Below are positions 1 to 9,707 of a DNA stretch of 64,000 nt, piece after piece. Position 1 is the first letter of the stretch, and every line of letters starts with the position of its first letter. The DNA is from Bacteroidales bacterium (GTDB taxonomy: Bacteria; Bacteroidota; Bacteroidia; Bacteroidales; UBA12077), in the NCBI GenBank assembly GCA_027859205.1, contig JAQIBH010000202.1, positions 1-64,000 on the forward strand. The letters are read 5' to 3'. Position numbers and translations under genes: made by a program. A model generated the notes under the pieces. The model had not been told where the DNA came from. It saw only the letters and a program-made list of their open reading frames with translations, and ran no database searches.

Positions 1-108
1 GAAAATGAAATCAGATATAATATATAATACAGATTTTGGTATTCTTGCTAAAATCAGAAAAATCAATTCTGGAAAAATATATAGGATTTTTTTCATTATT
101 CATTCATT

Positions 109-996
109 TTAATAATACACTGGATCATTTTTATCATGTTTCCAGCGCTTATGAGACCATAACCAATATGCTGGATTTTCTATGATCTTTTTCTCAAGAA
201 CCTTGACATATTTTTCAGTAATCTCATGTTCTTTACAATTAGAAACATCTTCAAATAGTTGTTCGAATTTAATAATGTATCTTCCTCTTTTTATCCTTTC
301 AATATATAAAAAAACAACTGCTGCATTTATTTTCTTTGCAATCTTGTCAGGTCCATTATAAAATGGAGCTTCTTGGTTTAACAATGTTGTCCAATGACTA
401 ATATTTGCCTTTTGTGGTCTTTGATCAGCTATTAACCCAATAAAAGTCAATTTTTGTGCTTTATAATTTTTTAAAATGACTTTATAAGATTCTTCCATCG
501 ATACAGGAGTGGCGCCAAATTTACTCCGCATTTTATTGATTTGTTCATTAACAAAATTATTGTTTAAAGGTTTATAAATCCCAAGAACTTTGTGTGGTAT
601 AACTTTAGGAATAGCAAGCATTAATTCCCAATTATAAAGATGAGCAGAAACGCCAACTATGTTTTTATTTTTTTTATATAGCTTCTCAAAAATATCAGTC
701 TCTTCAAATTCTACCTTTTGTAAAATGCGTTTTTTTGTCATTTTAAATAATGCAATATTTTCAATAATTGTATCTCCAAGTTGTCGATAGAATTTCTTAC
801 TTATTAGTTGTAATTCTATATCAGATTTTTCAGGGAACGATTTTTTTAGATTCTTGCAAACGATTTTTTTTCTGTAATTTATAATATAATATATAATGAA
901 ATATATAATATCAGCAATGCCAAAAAGAATAAAATCAGGAAGTATTGCAAAACAATAGCTAGCCGATGAAAATAAAAAATGCCCAATTTTTTTCAC
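109..996 (-). CDS. Lysophospholipid/lauroyl acyltransferase family protein (LpxL/HtrB-like)
   Basis: 295 aa ORF; N-terminal hydrophobic segment, HLYNWE (HX4D/E-like) and acyltransferase-like layout. Confidence 0.85.
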   Translation of the reverse strand: MKKIGHFLFSSASYCFAILPDFILFGIADIIYFIIYYIINYRKKIVCKNLKKSFPEKSDIELQLISKKFYRQLGDTIIENIALFKMTKKRILQKVEFEETDIFEKLYKKNKNIVGVSAHLYNWELMLAIPKVIPHKVLGIYKPLNNNFVNEQINKMRSKFGATPVSMEESYKVILKNYKAQKLTFIGLIADQRPQKANISHWTTLLNQEAPFYNGPDKIAKKINAAVVFLYIERIKRGRYIIKFEQLFEDVSNCKEHEITEKYVKVLEKKIIENPAYWLWSHKRWKHDKNDPVYY

Positions 997-1802
997 TTAA
1001 TATTATTTTTTTGTGTCATAAATTGCTTTACACGATTTAAAAAACCTTCAAATACAAAGTTATTACAAGCCACAATTTCTTCGCCAAAAATGTAATTGTT
1101 ATCTCCGGAGAAATCAGAAACTTTTCCACCTGCTTGTTGAACAATGAATGCCCCTGCCGCAACATCCCAAGGATTTAAGCTATATTCATAAAAAGCCTCG
1201 AACCTACCACATGCAACATAAACCAAATCTGTAGCTGCAGAACCTAATCTTCTAACTCCATGCGAATTTTGCATAAAATAATCTAAGGATTTGAGAAAAG
1301 GGTTTATTCTTTTAAAATCATAATAAGGAAAACCAGTAGCAATTAAGCTGTCTTCAATAGTTTTTTTATCGGAAACAGTTATGATTTCACCATTTAAAAA
1401 AGCAGAACCACCTTCCCATGCATAAAAACATTCGTTTAAACCTAATTCATGAACTACACCTAATATAATTGTATCATTTTCCATTAAAGCAATACTTATA
1501 GCATATGGTGTTACTCCATGTATAAAATTTGTTGTGCCGTCAAGCGGATCAATTATCCAATTGAATTTTTCGCCTTTTTCGGTTGAGGTTCCTTCTTCTG
1601 CTAAGAACCCGGCTTCAGGTAAAATTTTCTTTAATTCTGAAACTAGTTTCTGCTCAGAGGATTTATCAACATAAGTTACAAAATCGTGCAGTCCCTTAAC
1701 CTCAATATCTAATTTTGAATTATTTTTTCTTTCGTTTACTATAAATTGACCAACAATATCGGTTAACTCTGTTACTTGTTCACATATTTTTTGTAAATCC
1801 AT
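993..1802 (-). CDS. Inositol monophosphatase family protein
   Basis: EEG..., IDPLDGTTNFIHG and NPWDVAAGAFIVQQAGG motifs. Confidence 0.93.
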   Translation of the reverse strand: MDLQKICEQVTELTDIVGQFIVNERKNNSKLDIEVKGLHDFVTYVDKSSEQKLVSELKKILPEAGFLAEEGTSTEKGEKFNWIIDPLDGTTNFIHGVTPYAISIALMENDTIILGVVHELGLNECFYAWEGGSAFLNGEIITVSDKKTIEDSLIATGFPYYDFKRINPFLKSLDYFMQNSHGVRRLGSAATDLVYVACGRFEAFYEYSLNPWDVAAGAFIVQQAGGKVSDFSGDNNYIFGEEIVACNNFVFEGFLNRVKQFMTQKNNIK

Positions 1803-1865
1803 TTTTTATTTTTGTTTTTCAAAGATACTAAACCATATAATGTATTTCTAGGCTAAAAATATGTT

Positions 1866-3176
1866 TTAACTCATTTTAACACTTACATTTCCACTAGGAG
1901 CAATTGCACCAAGTTTTACTTTTTTTATTGCTCCAACTAAGGATATATTATATTCTGTTTCAACTTTAATATAATTCTCGGTGAATCCATACATCAAACT
2001 ATCTTTTTTAGATGCTTCAAATAATACATTTCCTTCTTTTCCAAGATTTTGAGCATAGAAATTAGATAGTTTTTTATTAGCTAATTCATGCAATTTTTTA
2101 CTTCTAGCAGAAATAATGTTTCTGGGAATTTTATTCTCAAAACTTGCTGATTTTGTGTTTGGTCTTTCTGAATACGAGAAAACATGATAAAAAGACGCAT
2201 CAATATCTTCAAGAAATTGATATGTTTCGTTAAAATCATGATCGGTTTCATCTGGAAATCCAACTATTACATCTACACCTATGAAAGCATCAGGAATTAA
2301 TTGCTTGATTTTATCAACTCTTGATTTAAATAATTCCCTCTTATATCGTCGTTGCATTTTAGCAAGAATTTTATTACATCCCGATTGCAAAGGAATATGA
2401 AAATGAGGTAGGATTTTATTCGATAAAGAAACAAATTCAATAATTTCATAGCTTAAAAGATTTGGCTCGATAGATGAAATGCGAATTCGTTCAATTCCAT
2501 TAACTTTTTCAATAGATTTTATTAATTCAAAAAATGATTCCTTTGTTGATTTTCCGAAATCACCAATATTAACACCTGTGAGAATAATCTCCTTTATACC
2601 AGATTCAGCTATTTTTTCTGCTTCAAGTACTAAATCTGATATTTTTTTATTTCTGCTTTTTCCCCGAGCTAAAGGAATAGTACAATAAGAGCAAGAATAA
2701 TCGCATCCGTCCTGAACTTTTAGGAATGATCTTGTCCTATCAGATTCGGAGTGAGAAGAGTCAAAATCTGCAACTTTTGCAATTTCACATGAATGAACTT
2801 CGGGTTTTTCGTTTTTCTGTAAGTTGTCGAGATGTTCTAAGATGTTAAATTTTTCTTTTGTACCCAGAACTAAGTCAACTCCTAAGTTTTTTGCTATTTC
2901 TTCAGGCTTTAATTGAGCATAACACCCAACAACTGCTATAAATGCTTCAGGGTTTTTATTCTGTATTTTTTTTATTGATTGTCGGCACTTTTTATCAGCT
3001 TGTTCTGTTACAGAGCAAGTGTTTATAACATATATATCAGCCTCTGAATTGAAGCTAACTACATCAAATCCTTTTACTTTAAAATTTCTTGAAATTGTTG
3101 ATGTCTCTGAAAAATTTAGCTTACATCCTAAAGTATGAAATGCTACCTTTTTCCCTTTATCCCCTGAATATGCCAT
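1866..3176 (-). CDS. mtaB: tRNA (N6-threonylcarbamoyladenosine(37)-C2)-methylthiotransferase MtaB
   Basis: UPF0004 N-terminus (TLGCKLNFSET), radical SAM CDYSCSYCTIP, C-terminal TRAM-like region. Confidence 0.92.
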   Translation of the reverse strand: MAYSGDKGKKVAFHTLGCKLNFSETSTISRNFKVKGFDVVSFNSEADIYVINTCSVTEQADKKCRQSIKKIQNKNPEAFIAVVGCYAQLKPEEIAKNLGVDLVLGTKEKFNILEHLDNLQKNEKPEVHSCEIAKVADFDSSHSESDRTRSFLKVQDGCDYSCSYCTIPLARGKSRNKKISDLVLEAEKIAESGIKEIILTGVNIGDFGKSTKESFFELIKSIEKVNGIERIRISSIEPNLLSYEIIEFVSLSNKILPHFHIPLQSGCNKILAKMQRRYKRELFKSRVDKIKQLIPDAFIGVDVIVGFPDETDHDFNETYQFLEDIDASFYHVFSYSERPNTKSASFENKIPRNIISARSKKLHELANKKLSNFYAQNLGKEGNVLFEASKKDSLMYGFTENYIKVETEYNISLVGAIKKVKLGAIAPSGNVSVKMS

Positions 3177-3267
3177 ATAAAATTGTAATTATCGGAATGC
3201 AAAGTTAAATTATTTATATTGATTTTGATTAAATTGTTTTGCCTGATAACAAGCTTTCAATCATTGT

Positions 3268-3747
3268 TTAGGGATAATCAAAAAAAGAACTTATAGTTTT
3301 AAAGCGATTAATTTTAGCCCACGAAACTAATTCTAATTTTAAACCTACAATTCCTGAAGGTGGCATATTAGATATTTTATCTTTAAGGAAATGGTTGGCT
3401 AAATAAGTAAAAGTAGGATTATGTCCAAATATCATCAAGCTATCAATTTTATTATCTGTTTGCTTAATAATATTTAGCATAGAATTCTTATTGGCTAAAT
3501 AAATTTCATCATTAATTGTAATATCGCTTACTAAATATTCAAATGTTTGTGCAAAAATTGTTGCAGATTGTAGTGCTCTTATGGCAGGACTAGACAATAT
3601 TTTATCAGGTAAAATATCATTATTTGATAATCGCTCAGACATCACTAAACTGTTATTTATTCCATGCTCATCTAAAGTTCGATCTAAATCTGATAAACTA
3701 TTACTAGGAGAACTTCCATGTCTGACAAAATATAAGTGTTTATACAT
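3268..3747 (-). CDS. Histidine phosphatase family protein (SixA-like)
   Basis: RHG motif (LYFVRHGSS), FGHNPT motif. Confidence 0.88.
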   Translation of the reverse strand: MYKHLYFVRHGSSPSNSLSDLDRTLDEHGINNSLVMSERLSNNDILPDKILSSPAIRALQSATIFAQTFEYLVSDITINDEIYLANKNSMLNIIKQTDNKIDSLMIFGHNPTFTYLANHFLKDKISNMPPSGIVGLKLELVSWAKINRFKTISSFFDYP

Positions 3748-3762
3748 TATTAACTATATGGT

Positions 3763-5169
3763 TTATAAAAGATCACTGGCCAAATCAGCTAAATAGCTTC
3801 TTTCACCTTTAACTAGATTCACATGTGCAAAAATATCTTGGCCTTTCATTCTGTCTGCCAAATAACTTAATCCGTTTGATTTTGAATCCAGATACGGTGA
3901 ATCAATCTGATGGATATCTCCAGTAAATATCATCTTTGTTCCTTCGCCAGCACGTGTAATAATGGTTTTAATCTCGTGTGGAGTCAAGTTTTGAGCTTCA
4001 TCAACAATAAAAAATACATTAGATAAACTTCTTCCACGTATATATGCTAAAGGTGTAATTACCAGTTTTTCAGATCTTTGCATTTCTTCAATTTTCATAT
4101 ACTCCTTACTTTGCAACTTAAATTGATTTTTAATAACAGATAAATTATCAAATAATGGTTGCATATATGGTAATATCTTTTCTTTTACATCGCCAGGTAA
4201 AAATCCAATATCTCTATTTGCGAGTGGAACAATAGGTCTTGCTAATAGAATTTGGTTAAATTTATTTTCTTGATGTAAGGCTGCTGCCAAGGCTAGTAAA
4301 GTTTTTCCTGTTCCAGCCTTGCCGGTTAAAGCAACGAGTTGAATATCAGACCTTGATAAAGCATCTAACGAAAAAGTTTGTTCCGCATTTCGAGGATCAA
4401 TTCCATAGGTTTTATGTTTTTCTACTCGTTGTAAAATTTTTCCCGAAGGATCGCAATGTGCTAATGCAGAAGATTTTAATCCTCTTAAAATAAAATACTG
4501 ATGAGGTAATGGTTTCAACTTAAACTCAACTGTAGGGATTCCTTCATGCGAATCGTAGAATCTCGAAATTAATTGATCATCAATATTATCATGAGTTTCA
4601 ATGTCTTTATGAATTTTTTCTACATCAGCGATTTGATCATTTTTATAATCCTGAGCAAATATGCCAAGAGATTTGGCTTTCATTCTGAGGTTGATATCTT
4701 TACTAACAAGAATAACCTTATTGATCTTTTTCTTTAATTTAACATCTTCGGCAATGGCTAAAATCCTATGATCAGGAGTTGGTTCTGGAAAAGATTCTTT
4801 TAATTTATCTGAATAAGCTTTCCCTGTTTCTATTGATAATTTGCCTAAACCTTTTCCCAATGAGATGCCTCCGTTGAATAGGTTATCACCCGATAATTTG
4901 TCTAATTCACGTGTGAATTCTCTTGCATTAAAGTTTATTTGGTTATCTCCTTTTTTTAAATGATCCAGTTCTTCCAAAACAACTATTGGTAAAACAATAT
5001 CGTTCTCCTGAAATTTGTATAAACAGTTAAAATCGTGAAGAATTACATTTGTGTCTATTACAAATACTTTTTTATTTTTTTTCATAGATTTTATTTTTTT
5101 ATCAGATAAGCTCCGCTTAATTTTATTCCTTACTAATTTAATGTATTTATTTCTTTTTAAAACAAACAA
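3763..5169 (-). CDS. PIN domain-PhoH family ATPase; true start probably MKKNKKVFVIDTN (~5085)
   Basis: N-terminal PIN domain (VFVIDTNVILHD) and C-terminal PhoH Walker A (GKAGTGKTLLAL). Confidence 0.9.
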   Translation of the reverse strand: MFVLKRNKYIKLVRNKIKRSLSDKKIKSMKKNKKVFVIDTNVILHDFNCLYKFQENDIVLPIVVLEELDHLKKGDNQINFNAREFTRELDKLSGDNLFNGGISLGKGLGKLSIETGKAYSDKLKESFPEPTPDHRILAIAEDVKLKKKINKVILVSKDINLRMKAKSLGIFAQDYKNDQIADVEKIHKDIETHDNIDDQLISRFYDSHEGIPTVEFKLKPLPHQYFILRGLKSSALAHCDPSGKILQRVEKHKTYGIDPRNAEQTFSLDALSRSDIQLVALTGKAGTGKTLLALAAALHQENKFNQILLARPIVPLANRDIGFLPGDVKEKILPYMQPLFDNLSVIKNQFKLQSKEYMKIEEMQRSEKLVITPLAYIRGRSLSNVFFIVDEAQNLTPHEIKTIITRAGEGTKMIFTGDIHQIDSPYLDSKSNGLSYLADRMKGQDIFAHVNLVKGERSYLADLASDLL

Positions 5170-5183
5170 ACACTGATTTTATT

Positions 5184-5693
5184 ATGGAAATCATAAAAGG
5201 AATTTTAACCCGAAGAAGTATCAGAAAGTATACCGATAAACAAATTTCGGAAGAACAAATTGAAACGCTACTTAAAGCGGGAATGTATGCACCTTCGGCC
5301 AGTAATCAGCAACCGTGGCATTTTATTGTTATTAAAGACAGAGAAATTTTGAATAAAATTGCAGAAGTTCATCCATATGCAAAAATGTTAACTCAGGCAC
5401 CTCTGGCAATCTTAGTTTGTGGTGATCAAAATCTGGAACTTAGTAAAGATTATTGGGTTGTAGATTGTTCTGCTGCAACACAAAATATTTTGTTAGCAGC
5501 ACATGATTTAGGTTTAGGTGCAGTTTGGTTGGGTGTGCATCCAAGAATAGAAAGAAAAGCTGACATTCGAAAAATATTTGAATTGCCTAATCACATTCAG
5601 CCAATGTCTTTGATTTCAATTGGATATCCTGATGAAGAAAAAGAAATGCCTGAAAGATTTAAACCCGAAAGAATACATTACAATGAATGGTAA
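5184..5693 (+). CDS. Nitroreductase family protein
   Basis: RRSIRKYTDKQI, APSASNQQPWHF, GLGAVWLGV. Confidence 0.92.
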   Translation: MEIIKGILTRRSIRKYTDKQISEEQIETLLKAGMYAPSASNQQPWHFIVIKDREILNKIAEVHPYAKMLTQAPLAILVCGDQNLELSKDYWVVDCSAATQNILLAAHDLGLGAVWLGVHPRIERKADIRKIFELPNHIQPMSLISIGYPDEEKEMPERFKPERIHYNEW

Positions 5694-5730
5694 TTTTGGT
5701 TAATTTTGAAGCCTGTTTTAAAAGAAATAT

Positions 5731-7020
5731 ATGAATTATCAGGAAACACTCAACTGGTTATTTAATCAGTTGCCTATGTATCAGAGGGACGGAAAGGCAG
5801 CATATAAAGATGATTTAAATAATACTCTTGAGTTAGACAACTATTTTAATCATCCCCACAAAAAATTTAAAAGCATTCATGTTGCAGGAACAAACGGAAA
5901 AGGATCTGTTTCTCATATGTTAGCTTCAGTTCTTCAGGAATCAGGTTATAAGGTTGGATTATATACTTCACCTCATTTAAAAGATTTCAAGGAGAGAATT
6001 AAAATTAATGGACAAATGATTTCGGAGGATTTTGTGGTTCAATTTGTTAATGATCATCATAAAATATTTGAAGAAATAAAACCGTCATTTTTTGAAATGA
6101 CTGTTTCAATGGCATTTGATTATTTTGCTACGGAAAATATTGATGTAGCTGTTGTTGAAGTAGGAATGGGCGGACGTTTAGATTCAACAAATATTATTCA
6201 GCCCGATATTTCGATAATTACTAATATAGGACTAGATCATACTGCATTTTTAGGAAACTCACTTTCCGAGATTGCAAAAGAAAAGGCTGGGATAATTAAA
6301 AAATGCATTCCTATTGTGATTGGAGAAACACACTCTGAGACAGAATCTATTTTTAGGAATTTTGCTAAAGAGAAAACGTCGGAAATTTATTTTGCTGATG
6401 AATATTTTTCCAGCGATTATGGAATGTTATCGACTGACAACAAACAGGTTCTTAATATAAAACAGAACGATAAAATAATTTATCAAGATTTGAAATTAGA
6501 TCTTTTAGGTATTTATCAGAAAAAAAATCTTTTAACAGTTTTGCGTTCCGTTGATTTACTAATTGAAAATGAATACAAAATTTCAAACGCAACTATATAT
6601 AAAGGATTAGAAAATGTATCGAAGAACACAGGATTGCAAGGTCGTTGGCAAATACTTAGTTATAATCCAACAATAGTTTGCGATACAGCACATAATTTGG
6701 ATGGAATTACAATGGTTGTTAATCAAATTCAACAAACACCTTATAAAAATCTGCATGTTGTTTTTGGTATGGTTGATGATAAAAACATCGACAGCATTCT
6801 TAATATTTTACCAGGGAACGCTACATATTATTTTGCAAAAGCAAATATTCCTCGTGCTTTAGATCAAAAAATACTAAAGAAAAAAGCGAATAATTTTGGA
6901 TTATTGGGCAATGAATACAAAAATGTTGAAGAAGCATTAAAAAATGCACAAAAAAATGCAGATGTTAACGATTTGATATTCATTGGCGGGAGTACTTTTG
7001 TAGTTGCTGAAGTAGTATGA
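5731..7020 (+). CDS. folC: Bifunctional folylpolyglutamate synthase/dihydrofolate synthase
   Basis: HVAGTNGKGSV, YTSPHL, VVEVGMGGRLDSTN, GLDHTAFLG. Confidence 0.93.
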   Translation: MNYQETLNWLFNQLPMYQRDGKAAYKDDLNNTLELDNYFNHPHKKFKSIHVAGTNGKGSVSHMLASVLQESGYKVGLYTSPHLKDFKERIKINGQMISEDFVVQFVNDHHKIFEEIKPSFFEMTVSMAFDYFATENIDVAVVEVGMGGRLDSTNIIQPDISIITNIGLDHTAFLGNSLSEIAKEKAGIIKKCIPIVIGETHSETESIFRNFAKEKTSEIYFADEYFSSDYGMLSTDNKQVLNIKQNDKIIYQDLKLDLLGIYQKKNLLTVLRSVDLLIENEYKISNATIYKGLENVSKNTGLQGRWQILSYNPTIVCDTAHNLDGITMVVNQIQQTPYKNLHVVFGMVDDKNIDSILNILPGNATYYFAKANIPRALDQKILKKKANNFGLLGNEYKNVEEALKNAQKNADVNDLIFIGGSTFVVAEVV

Positions 7021-7039
7021 TCAAGTTAATATAAATAAG

Positions 7040-7073
7040 AAAAGCAGCCATTTTATTGACTGCTTCTTTTTTT
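7040..7073. terminator. Bidirectional-looking intrinsic terminator between folC and tRNA-Val
   Basis: AAGCAGCCATTTTATTGACTGCTTCTTTTTTT hairpin plus T tract. Confidence 0.7.
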
Positions 7074-7074
7074 G

Positions 7075-7149
7075 TGGGAGATACTGGATTCGAACCAGTG
7101 ACCCCCTGCTTGTAAGGCAGGTGCTCTGAACCAGCTGAGCTAATCTCCC
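7075..7149 (-). tRNA. tRNA-Val(UAC)
   Basis: Full cloverleaf on minus strand: GGGAGAT/ATCTCCC acceptor, GCTC..GAGC D arm, CCTGC-CTTACAA-GCAGG anticodon arm (anticodon TAC), ACTGG-TTCGAAT-CCAGT T arm. Confidence 0.95.
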
Positions 7150-7529
7150 TATTGAATTAGAACTTTTTCTTCTAAAGCGTTGCAAAGATAATCCTCTTTT
7201 TCAATTTGCAAAAATATTTTTCATTTTTTTTTAATTATCTTGTAAAATGAACAGCATTTCAATCAACATTATGAACCGTTAGTAAATAATAGGTTTTTTT
7301 AATATCTTAAATAAAACCATTAATAAAAATAAATTTACTTCGATAGGTCTTTCTGACCCAGTAAGAGAGGACTTGTAGTTAAAGGTGTTAGAAACATTAT
7401 TTTATATTTAATAAACATGTTTTAAGCTATACGAAAAACAAATAAAAGCGAGCTGTCGGGAAAAAGGCGTGCCACGTGCCAGAGACTAAGATTTGAAAAG
7501 CAGGTGAGCGTTTTTTTCCCTAGTACCGA

Positions 7530-7622
7530 AAGCTTTCGGAACGGGACCAGTATCTCCCACAAAACCTCGACAAAAGTCGGGGTTTTTTCATAAGGAAAGT
7601 ATTTTTTCTACATATTATACTA
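7530..7622 (+). repeat. Module A: tRNA 3'-end fragment + terminator hairpin + decayed GIY-YIG-like N-terminus
   Basis: ACCAGTATCTCCCACAAAACCTCGACAAAAGTCGGGGTTTTTT; conceptual TSISHKTSTKVGVFS* then KYFFYILY. Confidence 0.65.
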
Positions 7623-7824
7623 ATTCTTTCCAAAACGCAGCTTCATTAATGATGTTTTGTAGTTTAGAATTATTAATGCTCTTATAAATTCAAATCAAAT
7701 TTGTTTTTACAAATATGGTATTTTGAATAATAGACGGTATAAAAAATGGGAAAATTGCAATAGGATTAACGCATTGTTAGCAAAAATACTTACTTTAAAA
7801 TCAAGAAAGTTTTTTAAAATAAAA

Positions 7825-7839
7825 TTACCGTATTGGTAA
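7825..7839. promoter_or_regulatory. Candidate operator of the HigBA operon
   Basis: Inverted repeat TTACC-GTATT-GGTAA just upstream of a TAnnTTTG box. Confidence 0.5.
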
Positions 7840-7847
7840 CTTTTTTG

Positions 7848-7855
7848 TATATTTG
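7848..7855 (+). promoter_or_regulatory. Bacteroidota -7 box TATATTTG for higBA
   Basis: Exact match to TAnnTTTG, 15-22 bp before the start codon region. Confidence 0.6.
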
Positions 7856-7869
7856 TAGTATACTTTAAA

Positions 7870-8169
7870 TTGAATATGAGAGTTATTGCTAAAAAAATAT
7901 TGAGAGAATTCTGGGAAGTACATTCTGATTCAGCAGAACAACTGAAAACTTGGTATAAAGAAGCATCAAATGCAAGGTGGGATTCCCCAAATGATATTAA
8001 AAAAGAATACGCAAGAGCTAGTATTCTAAAAGATAATAGAGCAATATTTGATATTTGCGGAAACAAATATCGATTGATTGTGAAGATACAATATAAAAGA
8101 CAGTGGGTTTTTATTCGTTTTATAGGAACACACAGTGAATATGATAAAATAGACGCAAATAATATTTAG
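7870..8169 (+). CDS. higB: HigB-type toxin of type II TA system
   Basis: MRVIAKKILREFWEVHSDSAEQLKTWYKEA... resembles HigB_toxin family; HTH antitoxin immediately downstream. Confidence 0.88.
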   Translation: MNMRVIAKKILREFWEVHSDSAEQLKTWYKEASNARWDSPNDIKKEYARASILKDNRAIFDICGNKYRLIVKIQYKRQWVFIRFIGTHSEYDKIDANNI

Positions 8170-8173
8170 AATT

Positions 8174-8530
8174 ATGAAAATAAAAGTAATAAAAACCGAA
8201 GAAGATTATAATAAAGCATTAAAAAGACTTGAAGTGGTATTTGATGCACCAATTGATTCTCCACAAGGAGATGAAGCTGAATTACTAGCAATTCTTATAG
8301 AAAATTATGAAGAAGAACATTATCCAATCGAAGCACCTGATCCAATTGAAGCAATAAGATTTAGAATGGAACAGATGAATATGAATAAAAAGGATTTAGC
8401 AAAAATAATTGGATACAAAAGTAGAGTTTCTGAAATTCTTAATAGAAAGAGAAAACTATCTTTGAATATGATAAGACAACTTCATAAGAAATTAAAGATT
8501 CCATATGATTCTTTACTGTCTGAATATTAA
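8174..8530 (+). CDS. higA: HigA-like HTH antitoxin
   Basis: C-terminal XRE-like HTH (NKKDLAKIIGYKSRVSEILNRKRKLSLNMIRQLHKKLKIP); 4-nt gap after toxin. Confidence 0.87.
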   Translation: MKIKVIKTEEDYNKALKRLEVVFDAPIDSPQGDEAELLAILIENYEEEHYPIEAPDPIEAIRFRMEQMNMNKKDLAKIIGYKSRVSEILNRKRKLSLNMIRQLHKKLKIPYDSLLSEY

Positions 8531-8589
8531 CCGCACATTTCATACAGCACTTCTTATAATATGTGGGGGTTTTGTGGTTTGCTGACTAA

Positions 8590-8825
8590 GTTTTATCTAA
8601 GTAAAGTTGTTCAAAGTGGACCATGAAACAAAGCGAAATCAGTACTTTACAAAAGCGCGGACCGATAAATAGAAAAGGTTCAGAGCATCCCGACTGTTAA
8701 GTCGGGAGGGTCACTGGTTCGTCCCGATAGCTATCGGGACCAGTATCTCTCACAAAGCCTCGGGAAAACCGTTTTTTTTTGTATAGGGCTATTTTATTAC
8801 TTCTACATATTGCATTGGATCACTT
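8590..8825 (+). repeat. Module B: decayed GIY-YIG-like C-terminus + tRNA-like sequence with inserted palindrome + terminator + decayed N-terminus
   Basis: GGTTCAGAGCATCCCGACTGTTAAGTCGGGAGGGTCACTGGTTCG[TCCCGATAGCTATCGGGA]CCAGTATCTCTCA; then YFYILHW in a downstream frame. Confidence 0.65.
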
Positions 8826-8977
8826 CATATGTAGTTAATAATTACTCCTGTTCTTGCAACGAGAGTAAAAACTATAAATAATTACTTTAGTTTCAGGTTA
8901 GTTTCACTTCTTGTTATTAGATATCAAAGTGTTGTTTAATCTTTTAGTATCTTTAGGTGATTAACTGTTTTTAAATT

Positions 8978-9640
8978 ATGACTAAGAGATTATTTGCTAT
9001 TGGAGATGTACATGGATGTTTCGATAAATTGAGAGCATTGATAGAAGATAAGATCCATTTGCAAAAATCTGATAAACTTATATTACTTGGAGATTATATT
9101 GATAGGGGTACACAAAGCAAGGAGGTAATCGATTATATTATTGAATTAAAAGAGAAGGGTTTCGATATTATTCCTCTAAGAGGTAATCATGAGGATATGT
9201 TAATTGATTTTATTTTTGACAAAAACAATTTATCCTTATGGATTCAGAACGGTGGATCTGAAACATTAAAGAGTTTTGGAATTAGTTCATTAGAATCCTT
9301 TGAATCAAAGTATATAGATTTCTTTAAAGACTTGCAATATTATTATTCTCATGATGATTTCTTATTTGTGCATGCAGGATTTAATGATGAAGCAATTAAT
9401 CCTTTTGAAGACAAACGTCATATGATTTGGAAATGTAGGGAGAATTATAAGCACTTATTGTTAGAAAATAAAATTATTGTACATGGTCATTGTCCAATAA
9501 AAGAATCCATACTAAAAAAACAGCTTTTAGAATCTAAAAGTGTAATTAATGTTGATACTGGATGTGTATTTGTCGATAAAATGGGGTATGGAAAGTTGTC
9601 AGCAATAGAATTATACACAAAGATTCTTTATTCGGTTTAA
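8978..9640 (+). CDS. Metallophosphoesterase (serine/threonine protein phosphatase-like)
   Basis: GDVHGC, GDYIDRG, RGNHE, VHAGF, VHGH motifs. Confidence 0.92.
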   Translation: MTKRLFAIGDVHGCFDKLRALIEDKIHLQKSDKLILLGDYIDRGTQSKEVIDYIIELKEKGFDIIPLRGNHEDMLIDFIFDKNNLSLWIQNGGSETLKSFGISSLESFESKYIDFFKDLQYYYSHDDFLFVHAGFNDEAINPFEDKRHMIWKCRENYKHLLLENKIIVHGHCPIKESILKKQLLESKSVINVDTGCVFVDKMGYGKLSAIELYTKILYSV

Positions 9641-9646
9641 ATTTTA

Positions 9647-9654
9647 TATATTTG
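9647..9654 (+). promoter_or_regulatory. -7 box TATATTTG for the AbiE-like operon
   Basis: Exact TAnnTTTG match abutting the TCGCGA operator. Confidence 0.55.
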
Positions 9655-9656
9655 AC

Positions 9657-9682
9657 ATATCGCGATTCGCGATTCGCGATAT
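9657..9682. promoter_or_regulatory. Candidate operator: three TCGCGA boxes at 7-bp spacing inside a larger inverted repeat
   Basis: ATATCGCGATTCGCGATTCGCGATAT directly upstream of the wHTH ORF. Confidence 0.6.
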
Positions 9683-9707
9683 GAGATATAAAATAAAATG
9701 AAATGGC

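Noticed and set aside
2081-2263. Minus-strand 60-aa ORF inside mtaB
   Set aside because: Alternative frame within a clear gene.
7707-8066. Minus-strand ORF of 119 aa
   Set aside because: Antisense to the higB toxin gene and its promoter; composition not protein-like.
8677-8752. Functional tRNA-Asn or tRNA-Val gene
   Set aside because: No matching 5' acceptor arm and the T loop is replaced by an 18-bp palindrome; treated as a remnant.
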